The translations under genes were made by a program, and so were the position numbers. 64,000 nucleotides of DNA from Nannobrachium achirus (taxonomy: Eukaryota; Chordata; Actinopteri; Myctophiformes; Myctophidae). The stretch covers positions 1,319,867-1,383,866 of the forward strand of contig OY997654.1 in assembly GCA_963921795.1 (NCBI GenBank). Reading direction: 5' to 3'. The notes beneath the pieces were generated by a model. That model saw only the letters and a program-made list of their open reading frames with translations, was not told the origin of the DNA and did not search any database. Shown here piece by piece: positions 11,475 to 23,292 of the stretch. The stretch's first letter is position 1. Each line of letters begins with the position of its first letter.

Positions 11475-11912
11475 TAGCCCATTTAGACCTAGCATTATTG
11501 AATGCTTTAACTATTGAAAAATAGCAGATATAGAGCTTGTAGATCTGCTATTTTTGAAAAATCTAGATTTTCTTTTGCAAGTCTTTGAATATATCTATTT
11601 AAAAACGAACATTTGTAACTCAAATATTTGCTTTCTGGGGGTCCCTGGGACAACATATTTTGAGATGAGAATCTGCGGCCAAATACCTGTAATTTTGGGG
11701 GTCCTTGACATGAAAAAGTTTGAGAACCACTGATTTAGATTTTAGAGGAAGGATTTAGAAGTCGGGTCAAAGATCGGGTCAAAGATATTCAAAGACTTGC
11801 ACACATTTTCTAGATTTTTCAAAAATAGCAGATCTACAAGCTCGCAGCGCGGCACCGTATCTGCTATTTTTCTAAAGTTAAATCATAAAATAATGGTTAA
11901 AGTGGTTAAAAT
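11475..11912. mobile_element. Family D MITE, shortened hairpins
   Basis: The left end AGCCCATTTAGACCTAGC and the body (GGGGGTCCCTGGG, TTGAGATGAG) match other D copies. The hairpins at about 11511-11562 and 11818-11874 are both truncated: the first lacks most of the loop and the second has lost most of one arm. The right side ends in degenerate GGTTAAAG sequence without a clear TTAA partner. A CAG-rich run lies just upstream at 11395-11415. Confidence 0.65.
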
Positions 11913-12108
11913 CTAACGCGAATCGGGCGCGTTCCCGGTATTTGAGAGTTAGCTGACCCAGTCCAGCAGCTTGTTCTTTGATGCTGTCCCACTTTCAGTG
12001 TTCCGCAGATAATCACTGGTGCCACGTGGCCAGCAAGAGAACAGGTTACCAGAGAGGTACTAAGTGCCCTGCCTATCTACAGCAAGGGACTTATAGATTC
12101 GTTTTAGA

Positions 12109-13465
12109 TAGGGGGTGTAGTAACGATATAGTAACTGCATCGAAATATCGTTATTAATTAAAGAAAATCGAAGTATATCTAAATGAAAACAGCTAAAATG
12201 CAATCATATCGTTTGATTTTGTATCGAAACGGTATTGCAAATATTCGATTGTATCGATACTACCTACTTGTGCATTGTATTTAGCATTTTTAACACATCG
12301 GGTGCCCCTGGATTGCCCCATTTATCCCCTCTTGCTGCCCAGGCCCACCACCATTGTATTGAATCCGGCCCTGCTGCGTCAATGCATGCGTCATGACGTC
12401 ACTTGGTCATATGAGCGCAGACAGGATGTTATTGTGTAACTTACTGTATGGGCCAGTGTTGATCATAGCTGTTCATTGCCGATAAAAATTTGGACATTTT
12501 GCCGCACCACGCCACAGTTTTAGCCATAAAACAAACATCAGAGATAAAGGGCGTTAAAGATGGGGAAATGCATTGGAGTATACGGAGAAAAACGGCCGCG
12601 CGATGCTCTCAGCGTCGACTCGAAGCGACTAGCGGCTAATGGGCTACATCCAGGCGCAGCCCCAACCAAACGGTGAGATTTAAAGTTAATACTGTAAATA
12701 CAGTAAACACGTCAACGCGTCGTGGGCCTCCAGAGACATCAAAGAGATTGGCGTGTAGACACCTCGTGGGCACCCAAAAGAGGGCTTTAAAGGAGTAGTT
12801 CACCCCCAAAATGACTTTTTTTCTGTTGATTACTCATGCCATGGAGAGTAGAGTTCAATAATATGTTTTGTTTTTTGTCACATTCCTAAGACAATAATTT
12901 GATTCGAGTAAATTTACCCCCATTGATTCCGGATGGGGACCCGTTTCGAAACGGGTCCCCACCGGAACGAATGGGGGTAAATTTATTGTTATCACATTTT
13001 TGTCTTAGAATGCGACAAAAAACTACAAATATTATTGAACTCTACTCTCCATGGCATGAGTAATCAATAGAAAAAAAGTCATTTTGGGGGTGAACTCCTC
13101 CTTTAATTACTTTTCCATTCCATATAGCTACGCTGGTCTATCGATAAATGTGTGTAATCTCTGTGTTCATGTCAAGGTCATTGTCCATATGTGTTCAAAT
13201 ACAATGTCCATGTATTTGCCAAATAATCACTGTTTTTACTTATTTGTAGCCATACTAATACTTATTTCCCTTAAAAACCTGCACTATCCACACTTTTCAC
13301 ATAGATTTAATTTCTTGGCTAAATAGTTACTATATCGATTTTAAATCATTGAATCGGATCGTATCGTATCGCCATGAATGAACCAATATCGTCCATGTAT
13401 CGTATCGTCAACCATGTATCATGATATGTATCGAATAGCTATTAAAATGTATCGTGACAGCCCTA
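12109..13465. mobile_element. hAT-type MITE, family B copy 4, enlarged
   Basis: The exact TSD GTTTTAGA is at 12101-12108 and 13466-13473. The element starts TAGGGGGTGTAGTAACG and ends GTGACAGCCCTA. It is more than twice the length of other B copies because it includes about 500 bp of non-family sequence (roughly 12290-12786) and then a TTAA-bounded foldback element (12787-13106). The 500-bp block could be interior of a longer parent element or a separate insertion; it shows no transposase motif I can recognise. Confidence 0.85.
12787..13106. mobile_element. TTAA-bounded foldback element nested in family B copy 4
   Basis: TTAA at 12787-12790 and 13103-13106 flank an almost complete inverted repeat starting AGGAGTAGTTCACCCCC and ending with its complement. 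The arms meet around CGTTTCGAAACG near 12955. Two much shorter relatives lie in the two arms of the large palindrome (31813-31916 and 36684-36787). A piggyBac-type origin is inferred from TTAA. Confidence 0.8.
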
Positions 13466-13625
13466 GTTTTAGATCTAAGACAGTTATAATTATTACTATA
13501 TTAACACTGAGCTACAACCGTATCTATTAACGCATTCTAATTCAAATGTGCCTTTCCGCCTGATATAATCATATGGCTAGAAATTGTGTAGATACATCCC
13601 ATATTCTATAGTGTATAGCTACAGT

Positions 13626-13895
13626 ATATCGTCATTGTCGGGTGGAAACCTTGTATGTCCAAAACCGTTTGTTTTGTATTCATCATTTTAAAAATGATTT
13701 AAACTAGTGAAAACAGCCGATCTACAAGCACACAACGCCTCGCACCGCGAGGCGGTGTGTGCTTGTAGATCTGCTGTTTTCACTACTTTTGTGCGACGGC
13801 CTTGTGTGATGAAGCAGGGCTTTACTTTGCGAAAAAACATACAAATGTGAAACTTGGAGATACTGTATGAGGTTTCTGCCCGACAGCGACAATAT
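13626..13895. mobile_element. Family A MITE copy 1 with central hairpin
   Basis: Terminal repeats read ATATCGTCATTGTCGGGTGG on the left and the complement of ATATTGTCGCTGTCGGGC on the right. A long hairpin at about 13706-13786 has arms AGTGAAAACAGCCGATCTAC, then AAGCACACAACGCCTCGC, and their complement. Six other copies are at about 17925, 24303, 27095, 42263, 53317 and 62393. The transposon class is unclear; the ATAT at both ends could be a TA-type duplication. Confidence 0.8.
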
Positions 13896-14168
13896 GCAGC
13901 TGTCAATGGCTTTTGCAGCTCATTTACCACAGTAGCTCACTAGAATTTACTAGTTAGAGTCATTCTTGGGGGAAACACAAAAGCCCCAATTCTTTGTCCA
14001 AAATGAATTAGTATGCACATAATGCGCATGAAAAAAGCTTTAATTGTGATTGCCTGGTGTCTAAGAGTGCTGCTCCACGTAACAGTCATTGCCGTTATTA
14101 CCATGAATTATGCCATGTTGCTGTTTGGAAATAATGACTGACCTTACTAATGCTAACATTTTTGAAGA

Positions 14169-14593
14169 TTAAAGAGGTGGTGCCATGATTTCCCCCCCTC
14201 TAAAACATGATTATCAGGTATTATGATTATAGGAGGAAGATTTTTTTTCCAAAAAAGTATACAGAAAGAGTTAAAATTGGGTTTTTATGTGGCCACACCC
14301 CCAGTTCATTAAGTATGCATGGATGTCATGGTGGGTGGTGACCCAGCTGAAGTTAGCCGCACCCCACAGTGTTGGGTGAATGGTAATTAGGGGAGGAGTT
14401 GATTCTGTGATGTAATAAGTATGTGTGTTTTTTAACTTTTGACCACAAGGTGGCAGCCTCCAAGAGAAAACAAACAAATACCAAGAGAATAATTGCTCAT
14501 GAAAAACACACCAGGGGGTCTAATGAAGTACTTTCAAACTCAGAGACACATGAAAAACAGAAAAAGTAAGAAACTATGGCACCACCTCTTTAA
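14169..14593. mobile_element. TTAA-bounded MITE with AGAGGTGGTGCCAT termini
   Basis: TTAA at 14169-14172 and 14590-14593 flank AGAGGTGGTGCCAT and ATGGCACCACCTCT, a clear terminal inverted repeat. The interior includes GGTGACCCAGCTGAAGTTAG and is shared with a second copy at about 52560-52892. No coding region. A piggyBac-like class is inferred from TTAA only. Confidence 0.8.
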
Positions 14594-14844
14594 ATAGTAA
14601 AATATGTACATTATGTCACTCGGGGATAATAAGTTAACAATGAGAGAGACTCTTTTTAACTGAAAGAAATGTAAAACAAAAAAAAAATACCCAGCATGGG
14701 TTTGCAATCCAGGCTGATTAAAAGTGAAACTTCTTGAGCGGGAAATGAGATGAAAACCACAGAGTTCTGAAAAAGAGAGAGAGGCAATGAATTAGTTATC
14801 AACAATTACTAACAAACCCGGCCAACTTTGGTGCCCCTGGAAAG

Positions 14845-15360
14845 CAGGGGCGTCAACTGGGTATGGCAGGGGTATGCAGCTGCCATACCCTGGGTCCAGG
14901 GGGGGAAATACAAGTTACTTTTAAATATAAATCCATGAATGTATCTTTGTCTACTGTGCTGGTCATTATGTTTTTAAATCACAGTAAAATAACTACAAAT
15001 GTAAAATTTCACAACATGGTCACTTTAACAAGGTATTATAATTATATTCTCCACAATTGTATTCTCCCCATCTTGACAACATGTTATATTCGCAGGTTCC
15101 ATAGATCAGCTGCACAGGTGCAATGCATTATTGTTAATTGTGGCACGTTTACTAACATGCCAAGTTTAGCTGCACATGAACAACCGTTCCAGGCTGCCAT
15201 ATCCAGGAACCGTAGAAACGGGGGGGAAATAAAATGTACTTCTTAAAATAAATGTATCATGCCTCTTGCTAAGGTGTGGCAACATGACTGGTGTCTTCGC
15301 GCGCGTGCAAGACACCAGTCATGTTGCCATACCTTAGCTTTTTCTGAATTGACGCCACTG
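14845..15360. mobile_element. hAT-type MITE, family H copy 1
   Basis: It begins CAGGGGCGTCAACTGGG and ends ATTGACGCCACTG; the exact TSD CTGGAAAG is at 14837-14844 and 15361-15368. Near the right end is a strong hairpin with arms ATGACTGGTGTCTT and AAGACACCAGTCAT around a GCGCGCG loop. Relatives sit at the outer edges of both arms of the large palindrome (about 30788-30929 and 37642-37818). Confidence 0.88.
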
Positions 15361-15668
15361 CTGGAAAGCAAGGAAGACCAGAGACGGAGTAGAAGGCGTT
15401 GGAGGTGGGGGCAGTGTGGTGGGGATGGTTAAGGGGAAGAAAGGAATTCTATCGTTCACTTTGAAATGTATTATTAGGTACAAATGGAGAGTGCAGTCCA
15501 AGGACGTGTGCTTCTAAGGCAATGATGAACAACACTGTATGATCAGTGTTTGTTTTCCTTTTCCCTTTTTTTCCTTTTTACATGACAGCATTTTGGAGCA
15601 CCCCGCCGCATAACGAATGGATCTCAAGTGCAGTAATTAGTGTGTCTGACGCTGCAAGTACACATTTA

Positions 15669-16271
15669 TTAACCCATTTAGAACGGGTACACATTATTGT
15701 GTGTCGTTATTTTATGCTTTAACTATTGAAAAATAGCAGATATACAAGCTCACAGCGCGGCACCGAGTGCCGCGCTGCGAGCTTGTAGATCTGCTATTTT
15801 TAGAAAAATCGTGAAAATTGGAATTTTGACCCGATTCTGTAAGTGTCTTTTGAATCATTCTAAGATTTTTTTGAAAAACTTCCGTTTCTATGTCAGCAAT
15901 CTGGCCAGCCATCGTCAAAGAAAAGGTCCTTTTCACTTAACTGGAGCTCCGTTAGTCTGGTCTTGAGAGACTACTATGACAGTGGTTCTCAAACTTTTTC
16001 ATGTGAAGGACCCCCAAAATAATATGTATTTGGCCACGGACCCCCATCTAAAAATATTTAGTTCCAGGGACCCCCCTAGAAGCAAAATTTGAGTTACAAA
16101 CGTTCGCTTTGAAAATATATTCAAAGATTTGCACACATTTTCACGACTTTTTCAAAAATAGCAGATCTACAAGCTCGCAGCTTGTAGATTGGTGCCGCAC
16201 TGTGAGCTTGTATATCTGCTATTTTTCCACTGGTTAAAGCATTCGATAATTCTAGGCCCTAAACGGGTTAA
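15669..16271. mobile_element. Family D MITE, full length
   Basis: TTAA at 15669-15672 and 16268-16271, with ends CCCATTTAGAACGGG and CCTAAACGGG. Hairpins lie at about 15724-15807 and 16146-16228. In the second, the loop side has been rearranged so that the GCTTGTAGAT arm appears early. The body contains GACAGTGGTTCTCAAAC and the paired GGACCCCCA motifs. One of the most complete D copies. Confidence 0.75.
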
Positions 16272-16867
16272 AAGTATGAGTGCCGGGAGGTTCCGGGAGA
16301 ACAGAAGTCTGTGCCGTTCCCCGGGCCTTTTGCTCCCCGGAGGAGTGTAAAGTGTCGTTAAAAATACACAGCAGGCGCGAGAAGCAGCAAGCGCCCCGTG
16401 CCAAGCGGTGATCGAGTGGAGCCGAGGCAGCGAGCACTGCGAGGTGCTCTCTCTTTGAAGGACGCGGCAGTAATGACCTGTCCTCACTGTGTGGCCTCCA
16501 GTGGCGCGGAGGGGGCCCCGCCGCGCCGATGCGACTCCCAGATTAGTGCCTCCAAGTGCCTGCCATTGGAGGGGCATCATCGCGGAGCTCGGGGTCACCC
16601 TTGTCAAGAGTGGAGCAAGCCGCGATCACACAGTGTCGCTGACAGGTCTGGTTGGTGGTTGGTAGAGGACGTTGGAGAGGAGTCCAATTGCCCCATCAGC
16701 CCCCACTTATTCACCGCCATGCAGGCCCTGTGGTTCTCTATACCAGGCAGAGGGATGGGTGTAATGCGAAGGTGCCTGCATGACAGAGTGTGCTGTGCAT
16801 TTGCAGCCAGGGAAGGATGATCGTTTCTGGCAGCGAGCGTTTTTTAGTTCACGATTTCGTGCTCCCG
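16272..16867. other. GC-rich sequence between two family D MITEs, no gene recognised
   Basis: It is noticeably richer in G and C than its neighbours, with CpG clusters around 16270-16600. Open frames on both strands (up to 146 codons) overlap each other and show no domain, so I do not call a gene. It could be remnant exon or promoter sequence. Confidence 0.35.
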
Positions 16868-17430
16868 TTAACCCATTTAGGGCCTAGCATTATTGAATGC
16901 TTTAACCGGTGAAAAATAGCAGATCGGCACCGAGTGCGGCGCTGCGAGCTTGTAGATCTGCTATTTTTGAAAAAGTCGTGAAAATGTGTGCAAATCTTTG
17001 AATATATGTATTTATTTTCAAAGCGAACGTTTGTAACTCAAATTTTGCTTGGGGGGTCCCTGGAACTAAATATTTTTGAGATGGGGGTCCGTGGCCAAAT
17101 ACATATCATTTTGGGGGTCCTTCACATGAAAAAGTGTGAGAACCACTGACATAGCAGTCTCAAGAACAGACTGAGCTCCAGTTGAGTGAAAAGGACTTTT
17201 TCTTTGACGATGGCTGGCCAGATTGCTGACACAGAAAAATAGGTTTTTTCAAAAAACCTTAGAAGGATTCAAAAGACACTTATAGAATCGGGTCAAAATT
17301 CAAATTTTCACGATTTTTCAAAAATAGCAGATATACAAGCTCGCTGTGAGCTTGTATATCTGCTATTTTTCAATAGTTAAAGCATAAAATAATGATACAG
17401 AATATAGTGTACCCGTTCTGAATGGATTAA
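16868..17430. mobile_element. Family D MITE, full length, opposite orientation
   Basis: TTAA at 16868-16871 and 17427-17430, with ends CCCATTTAGGGCC and CCGTTCTGAATGG. Hairpins lie at about 16909-16974 (left arm partly deleted) and 17318-17376 (loop nearly absent). The body reads GGGGGTCC, the inverse of the copy at 15669-16271. Confidence 0.75.
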
Positions 17431-17779
17431 TTTGATGACAGGGGAGGCCTGCACAGCTGCGGAGTATAGAGGGTGTGTGCTCGTGCATTTCATAAATAAT
17501 ATCACTTAGTTGAACCAGTACACGGACCGGATGCGATGCAAAAAGTAAGGGATAACGGGGAAATCCACCACACTATGGAAAGGCGATTTAAATTTAATGC
17601 CTTGCTGTCGTGTTTCTTACCGTATTGCGTTCAGCCTGGTGGAAAAAAAAAAAAAACTGGAGATGATACAGAATGCACAGAGTTGTTTTTCGGCGGCTAC
17701 AGTATATTGATTTGAGGTCCTGCAAACATTAGGCTACACTCTCTAGAAGCATTTTCAAGGGTACAAGCTGCCTCTGCAG

Positions 17780-18280
17780 CAGGGACGTGCTGGCCATTGG
17801 GAAAAGCGAACGGCCGGGTCGGACTTCCGGTCCGGTCCAGGCCGGCCATTAGGAAAAAAATTAAAAATAAAATGTCGGCCTTCGTTCCTTTTTGGGGGCT
17901 GGGCGGCCAACAACCCTTATTCGCAAAGCAAAGCCCTGCTTCATCATACACAAGGCTGTCGCACAAAAGTAGTGAAAACAGCAGATCTACAAGCACACAA
18001 CGCATCGCGGTGTGAGGCGTTGTGTGCTTGTAGATCGGCTGTTTTCACTACTTTAAATAATTTTTAAAATGGTTTTGGACATACAAGGTTTCCACCCGAC
18101 AACGACGAAATATAACTCATGTACAGTAATTGGCCCACTGGCTTGTCACTTGTCATGATCTGAAACGGCAAATCTTTGAGTAGCAGCAGCGCTATAGAGA
18201 GAGATCTCTCTCTATAGCACACAATGAGGGCCTCTACAACTCTTTTTCCCGGGCTGAATCAGGGGCCCAGCACGTCCCTG
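17780..18280. mobile_element. hAT-type MITE, family I, host of a family A copy
   Basis: It begins CAGGGACGTGCTGG and ends CAGCACGTCCCTG, with exact TSD CTCTGCAG at 17772-17779 and 18281-18288. It contains a truncated family A MITE (about 17925-18112) and, at 18191-18218, a 28-bp perfect palindrome centred on GAGAGATCTCTC. No coding region. Confidence 0.88.
17925..18112. mobile_element. Family A MITE copy 2, one end missing
   Basis: The right terminus (GGTTTCCACCCGACAACGAC) and the hairpin at about 17970-18050 match other family A copies. The other terminus, expected before CGCAAAGCAAAGCCCTGC, is absent and replaced by family I sequence, so the copy was truncated at or after insertion. Confidence 0.75.
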
Positions 18281-18796
18281 CTCTGCAGCATGAATTTGCA
18301 GCATATTGACTTGTTTTTTCTATGTGTATAATATGGTAGTGCATCAGTTAAATAGACGTGTCATACTGCAAGGAACACTCTGTGGTTCAAATGTTGGATT
18401 TTACAATAAATCATTCGTTCTTCAATAAAGTACAGACCGTGCACAAACGATGCACGGTCAGTGGTCACTGTTTACACTGGTCATATTCAACTGAGCTCTT
18501 CTTCTGCCCTGAAGAGAAAGAAGTTGTGAATGCGAATCACTGCAATTGGACCTAAGTGGAGAAAAGAAAAAGAACATGTTCTGTAGGGGTGTAACGATAC
18601 ATTTTAACAACGCCACGACACGCATCACGATACATGGTTGACGATACGATACATGGACGCTATTGGTTCATTCATGGTGATACGATACGATTCAATTCAA
18701 TGATTTAAAATCGATATAGTAACTATTTAGCAAAGAAATTAAATCTGTGTGAAACGTGTCAATAGCTTGTGTTTTTATGGGGAATATCTATTATTA

Positions 18797-19967
18797 TCTA
18801 TCTATAAATGCGAGAAGTCTCTGCGTGTGTGTCTGTCTGTCTGTCTGTCTGTGTGTGTGTCTGTAATCCGTGTATCTCGAGAACCGTTCGTCCCACCGGC
18901 TTCAGATTCGGCACGCGCGTTCCCCGCCGCGGCACGGAGTGCAGTGCCGGGTCTCGACCCGACCCGACGCGCGGTTTTCCCAAACCGGCGCGAAACGTTC
19001 GGAATATCCTTATGCGGGGTTGATTGTTGACATCAGGCTGTTCCGGAGGAAATCGGCGAAAGCTCTGACTCATTGTGACATCACTTCATAAAAGGCTCTG
19101 ACATCACGTACGCCACATGAGTCAACAAAAAATCTCTGTGAGTGTGTATGTATGTATGTAATCCGCGTATCTCGAGAACCGTTCGTCCCACGGGCACGCG
19201 CGTTCTCCATATATGGGCATAAAATGAATGCCCCCATATATGGGCATAAAATGGATTGCAGACAGACAGATACAGATATCTCCATATATGGACATAAATG
19301 GACAGAGGCAAACAGATGGTCAAAGATCTCCATATATGGGCATAAAATGGACACAGACAGATAGATACAGATATCTCCATATATGGGCATAAAGTGACAC
19401 AGGCAAACAGATGTTCAAAACGGTATGGACATAAATGGACAGAGGCAAACAGATGGTCAAAGATCTCCATATATGGGCATAAAATGGACACAGACAGATA
19501 GATACAGATATCTCCATATATGGGCATAAATGGACACAGGCAAACAGATGTTCAAAACGGGTCCTATGACAGCAGGTATAATGAGGTTTGCATTAAAGGG
19601 GGAACCGGCACTGTGTCTGCAACACAGTTGGAGGCACAGACAGATACTCCATATATGGGCATAAAATGGACGCAGATAGACAGATATCTCCATATATGGG
19701 CATAAAATGGACCCAGAACTATAACTGCAGTGATCTCCATATATGGACATAAAATGGACGCCGACAGACAGACAGACAGATACAGATATCTCCATATATG
19801 GGCATAAATGGACACAGGCAGACAGATGGTCAAAACGGGTCCTATGAAAACAGGTATAATGGGGTTTGCATTAAAGGGCGGGGCATTCATTCCCTATTTA
19901 CATTGTTCCGAGTTGGCCAGGTCGCTGACTAGACGCTGGGCCGCCCGAAGGGCGGCCCAGCTTCTAG
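18797..19967 (+). mobile_element. Non-autonomous Helitron 1
   Basis: It starts TCTATCTATAAATGCGAG directly after an A and ends CTAG. The 3' end is a strong hairpin: CTAGACGCTGGGCCGCCC (19929-19946) pairs with 19950-19967 with one mismatch. Helitrons typically begin TC, end CTRR after a hairpin, and insert between A and T without TSD; all hold for the Helitron 1-2 pair as a unit. The interior holds a CTGT microsatellite, a conserved block around CGTATCTCGAGAACCG and many CCATATATGG motifs. There is no Rep/helicase frame. Confidence 0.85.
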
Positions 19968-20000
19968 TCTATCTATAAATGCGAGAAGTCTCTGCGTGTG

Positions 20001-20035
<35 letters not shown>

Positions 20036-20850
20036 GTGTGTGTCTGTAATCCGCGTATCTCGAGAACCGTTCGTCCCACCGGCTTCAGATTCGGCACGCG
20101 CGTTCCCCGCCGCGGCACGGAGTGCAGTGCCGGGCCTCGACCCGACCCGACGCGCGGTTTTCCGAAACCGGCCCGAAACGTTCGGAATATCCTTATGCGG
20201 AGCTGATTGTTGACATCAGGCTGTTCCGGAGGAAATCGGCGCAAGCGCTGACTCATTGTGACATCACTCATAAAAGGCTCTGACATCACGTACGTCACAT
20301 GAGTCAACAAAAAATCTCTGAATATCTCCATATATAGCATATATGGGCATAAAATGGACGCAGAATCACAAAGATCTCCATATACGGGCATAAAGGGACA
20401 CAGACAGACGGATACAGAGATCTCCATAAATGGGCATAAAATGGACGCAAATGGCATATATGGGCATAAAATGTATGCAGAATCACAAAGATCTCCATAT
20501 ACGGGCATAAAGGGACACAGACAGACAGATTCAGAGATCTCCATATATGGGCGTGAAATGGACGCAAATAGACAGATATCTCCATATATGGGCATATATG
20601 GGCATAAAATGGACCCAGAACTATATCTGCAGTGATCTCCATATATGGACATAAAATGGACGCTGACAGACAGACAGATAACAGATATCTCCATATATGG
20701 GCATAAATGGACACAGGCAAACAGATGGTCAAAACGGGTCCTATGACAACAGGTATAATGGGGTTTGCATTAAAGGGCGGGGCATTCATTCCCTATTTAC
20801 ATCGTTCCCGAGTTGGCCAGGTCGCCGACTTCGGGCGGCCCAGCTTCTAG
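19968..20850 (+). mobile_element. Non-autonomous Helitron 2, directly abutting Helitron 1
   Basis: It starts TCTATCTATAAATGCGAG at the base after Helitron 1's terminal CTAG and ends CTTCTAG before TTGATAG. The 5' 350 bp are nearly identical to Helitron 1. The 3' hairpin has lost most of its left arm: GACTTCGGGCGGCCCAGC replaces the full stem. No base of host sequence separates the two elements. Confidence 0.83.
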
Positions 20851-21078
20851 TTGATAGAAATAAGTAAACACTGTGATTCTCTAGCAAATACATGGACATT
20901 ATATTTCGACACATATGGACAAATCCGCACCTTGACTTTAACACAGAGAGATTACACACATTTATCGATAGACCAAGAGTAGCTATATGGAATGGAAAAG
21001 TAATTAAATCCCTCTTTTTCATTTTCCTTCTTAAAACGAATGCTTAGTTTCCATACAATCAATATAGGGTATATGCAT

Positions 21079-21461
21079 ATACTCCGTTTTGTTCTACTTC
21101 CGGGTGTCTTTCGACCTTCACAGGTGTTACTGATGATACTAATGAAGGCTCTGTTTGATTTATTATACAGTGGTTCTTTAATTTCAAGGACCCCCATAAC
21201 TCTGTACAAATGGAAGCAAATGGACCCTTGCGGGTCCATTTGTACACTCTCAGAGTTACACACCTGTATGGGGACATTTGGAACCCACTCAAGGACACTT
21301 TGAGACCCACTGGTGTAGCAGAGTGTTTCCAGTGAGCCAACATGCACAATATCAGCACCCTGACTCTGTTTGACCAGAATGGAACAGAGCCTTCATTAGC
21401 CTACTATCATCGGTAACACCTGTGAAGGAAGTCGAAAGACACCCGGAAGTAGAACAAAATG
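21079..21461. repeat. Foldback block with a MITE-like insert in its loop
   Basis: Arms of about 75 bp, from TTTTGTTCTACTTCCGGGTG at the left and its complement at the right, enclose about 230 bp. Inside, CAGTGGTTCTTTAATTTC and GAGACCCACTG resemble hAT termini of the CAGTGGTTCT type, but no matching TSD was found. The whole block interrupts family B sequence. Confidence 0.65.
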
Positions 21462-21653
21462 GCATATGTGCATTTACCCTATTATTTGCAATACAAAACG
21501 ATTCAATAGCGATTCTGCATTGTAAAACGATACCGATACGATACAAAGACAAAACGGTACGATATAGCTTTTGCATATCAATAGAGTAGACCATTGCAAA
21601 TTAAAATCGACTTTTCGATTCAGTTACTATATTGTTACACCCCTAATGTTCTG

Positions 21654-22189
21654 CATTGTTATTCCGTCAGCATATATGATAACAATGACATAATAGATTG
21701 TTAAAATCGAAAGGAAATTGGGTCATCGTGGTCGAGTCTCTCCGTGATTACAAAGAGCTGAATTCCTCTCATGACATGAAACGGTAGGTGTCATCCCACT
21801 GAGCCTGTGCGTGTGAGACAGGTCATCGCAGGAAAATTCGTTTTTCCTTCGTCCCAATTAGCGCCCGCAGGATCCCGAAAGCGCTCTCTGATGTGACTTG
21901 GCCTCGTGTGAGCTCGTAGGCACTGCACAGCATGCCGAGTGAGAACAAAGCAACAGCTTCTGATGATGTTTTGTGTTAATGCCCAGAGACAATGTGCAGC
22001 TCTTGCAGAGGAATATTTCTGGGCTATGCAGATGTCTCGGCCCTCTGCAAAGCCCTTCGGTGACAATGTGAAAGCGGACTAAGCTGCCACCAGGGATGTT
22101 TTCTCAACTTTTACTTTTCTAAATCTCTTCTGTTTTTCACCCACAACAGATGCGCTAGTGTTTACGAGTGGATTGTACACTCTGACTGA
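21654..22189. other. Apparently single-copy sequence, no gene recognised
   Basis: This is one of the few stretches of over 500 bp without a visible repeat. Open frames are short and show no domain. A minus-strand 91-codon frame (21791-22066) has no recognisable motif. Confidence 0.4.
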
Positions 22190-22197
22190 CCTACTGA

Positions 22198-22752
22198 TAG
22201 GGCTGTCACGATTATGACGTTTTACATGACGATTAATTGCCACTCAAATAATTGCGATTGACGATTTAATTGTGTTTTCTGTTTTGGCTTTTAGACTTTG
22301 AAGTTGCACATGGTAGATATGACACATAACCTAAATATACATAGAAAATACTGACATATTTGACAACTTTATACTTAAAAAAGAACATCGATAGTGGAAA
22401 TAGCCAATCTACAAGCTCACAACGCGTCGCGATGTGACGCGTTGTGAGCTTGTAGATCTGCTATTTCCACTATTATTTCTCTCTCTCTCTCTACATATAT
22501 ATGAACATTTTTCAACATGGAAACGATTATGACGATTATGAAAAATAATCGCGATTATGTCAAATAATCGCGATGTGAGCTTGTAGATCTGCTATTTCCA
22601 CTATTATTTACTTAAAAAAATACATATATGAACATTTTTCAACATGGAAACGATTATGACGATTATGAAAAATAATTGCGATTTTGTCAAATGATCGCGA
22701 TTTTGTCAAATTATTGCGTTTAGACGATAATGTAATAATTGTGACAGCGCTA
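22198..22752. mobile_element. hAT-type MITE, family K, with duplicated interior
   Basis: It begins TAGGGCTGTCACG and ends GTGACAGCGCTA. The TSD is CCTACTGA (22190-22197) against CCTGCTGA (22753-22760). A full recurring hairpin lies at about 22391-22474, with arm tips ATAGTGGAAATAGC. A direct duplication of about 120-150 bp repeats the right half of the hairpin (22569-22605) and the following GAACATTTTTCAACATGG segment. Confidence 0.8.
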
Positions 22753-23233
22753 CCTGCTGATAAAGAATACTGATTAGTAGAGCACCGAAGTCTTGGCCTG
22801 AGGCTACCGGAGTCTGACATCACTGCTGCTAGATGATTCAGCATCCTGACGGTGCAAAAGTACTAATTTATCCAAAGAGTTTTAGCCTATTAGTATTACA
22901 GAGAATAATGTTTTCTCCAAACACAGACGTTATCAAGTGCAACTCGATGTTTGTTTATAACAAAGCAGCATTTGTAAATGGTCCTATAGCTCCCAAGGAT
23001 ATTTTGGAACGCAAAATTATGTCAGATGCAGAAACATTTCCGATACATTATCCAGTGTAAACGTCATCGTCGGGGGCAGACACTGCAAATCAATTTTAAG
23101 AGTGGTTAGAGAAGTTGTCAAACACACATTTATGTGTAATGGTTATTGTGACAAACATACCAGTGAAAGATAATTAATATCAAATATTACTTTTGGAGGG
23201 GGGACTTTGGGGTTATAATGTGTCACAGGGTGA

Positions 23234-23237
<4 letters not shown>

Positions 23238-23287
<50 letters not shown>
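23238..23287. repeat. (TA)n microsatellite, about 25 units
   Basis: Pure TA alternation. The surrounding 22761-23950 contains no other recognised repeat and no supportable gene. Confidence 0.95.

Positions 23288-23292
<5 letters not shown>

Larger units (their letters stand above)
18584..21645. mobile_element. hAT-type MITE, family B copy 5, carrying two Helitrons and a foldback
   Basis: Bounded by TAGGGGTGTAACGATAC and TTGTTACACCCCTA, with exact TSD ATGTTCTG at 18576-18583 and 21646-21653. Family B sequence is in opposite orientation to the copy at 2164. It is split by two tandem Helitrons (18797-20850) and by a foldback block (21079-21461). Joining the remaining pieces gives a length close to an ordinary B element. 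The nesting order is therefore B first, then the inserts. Confidence 0.87.

Noticed and set aside
19070..20789. Minus-strand frames rich in CPYMEISV/MPIYGDI repeats (also around 50000-51200)
   Set aside because: They are translations of the repeated CArG-containing Helitron units; composition and repetition follow the DNA repeat.
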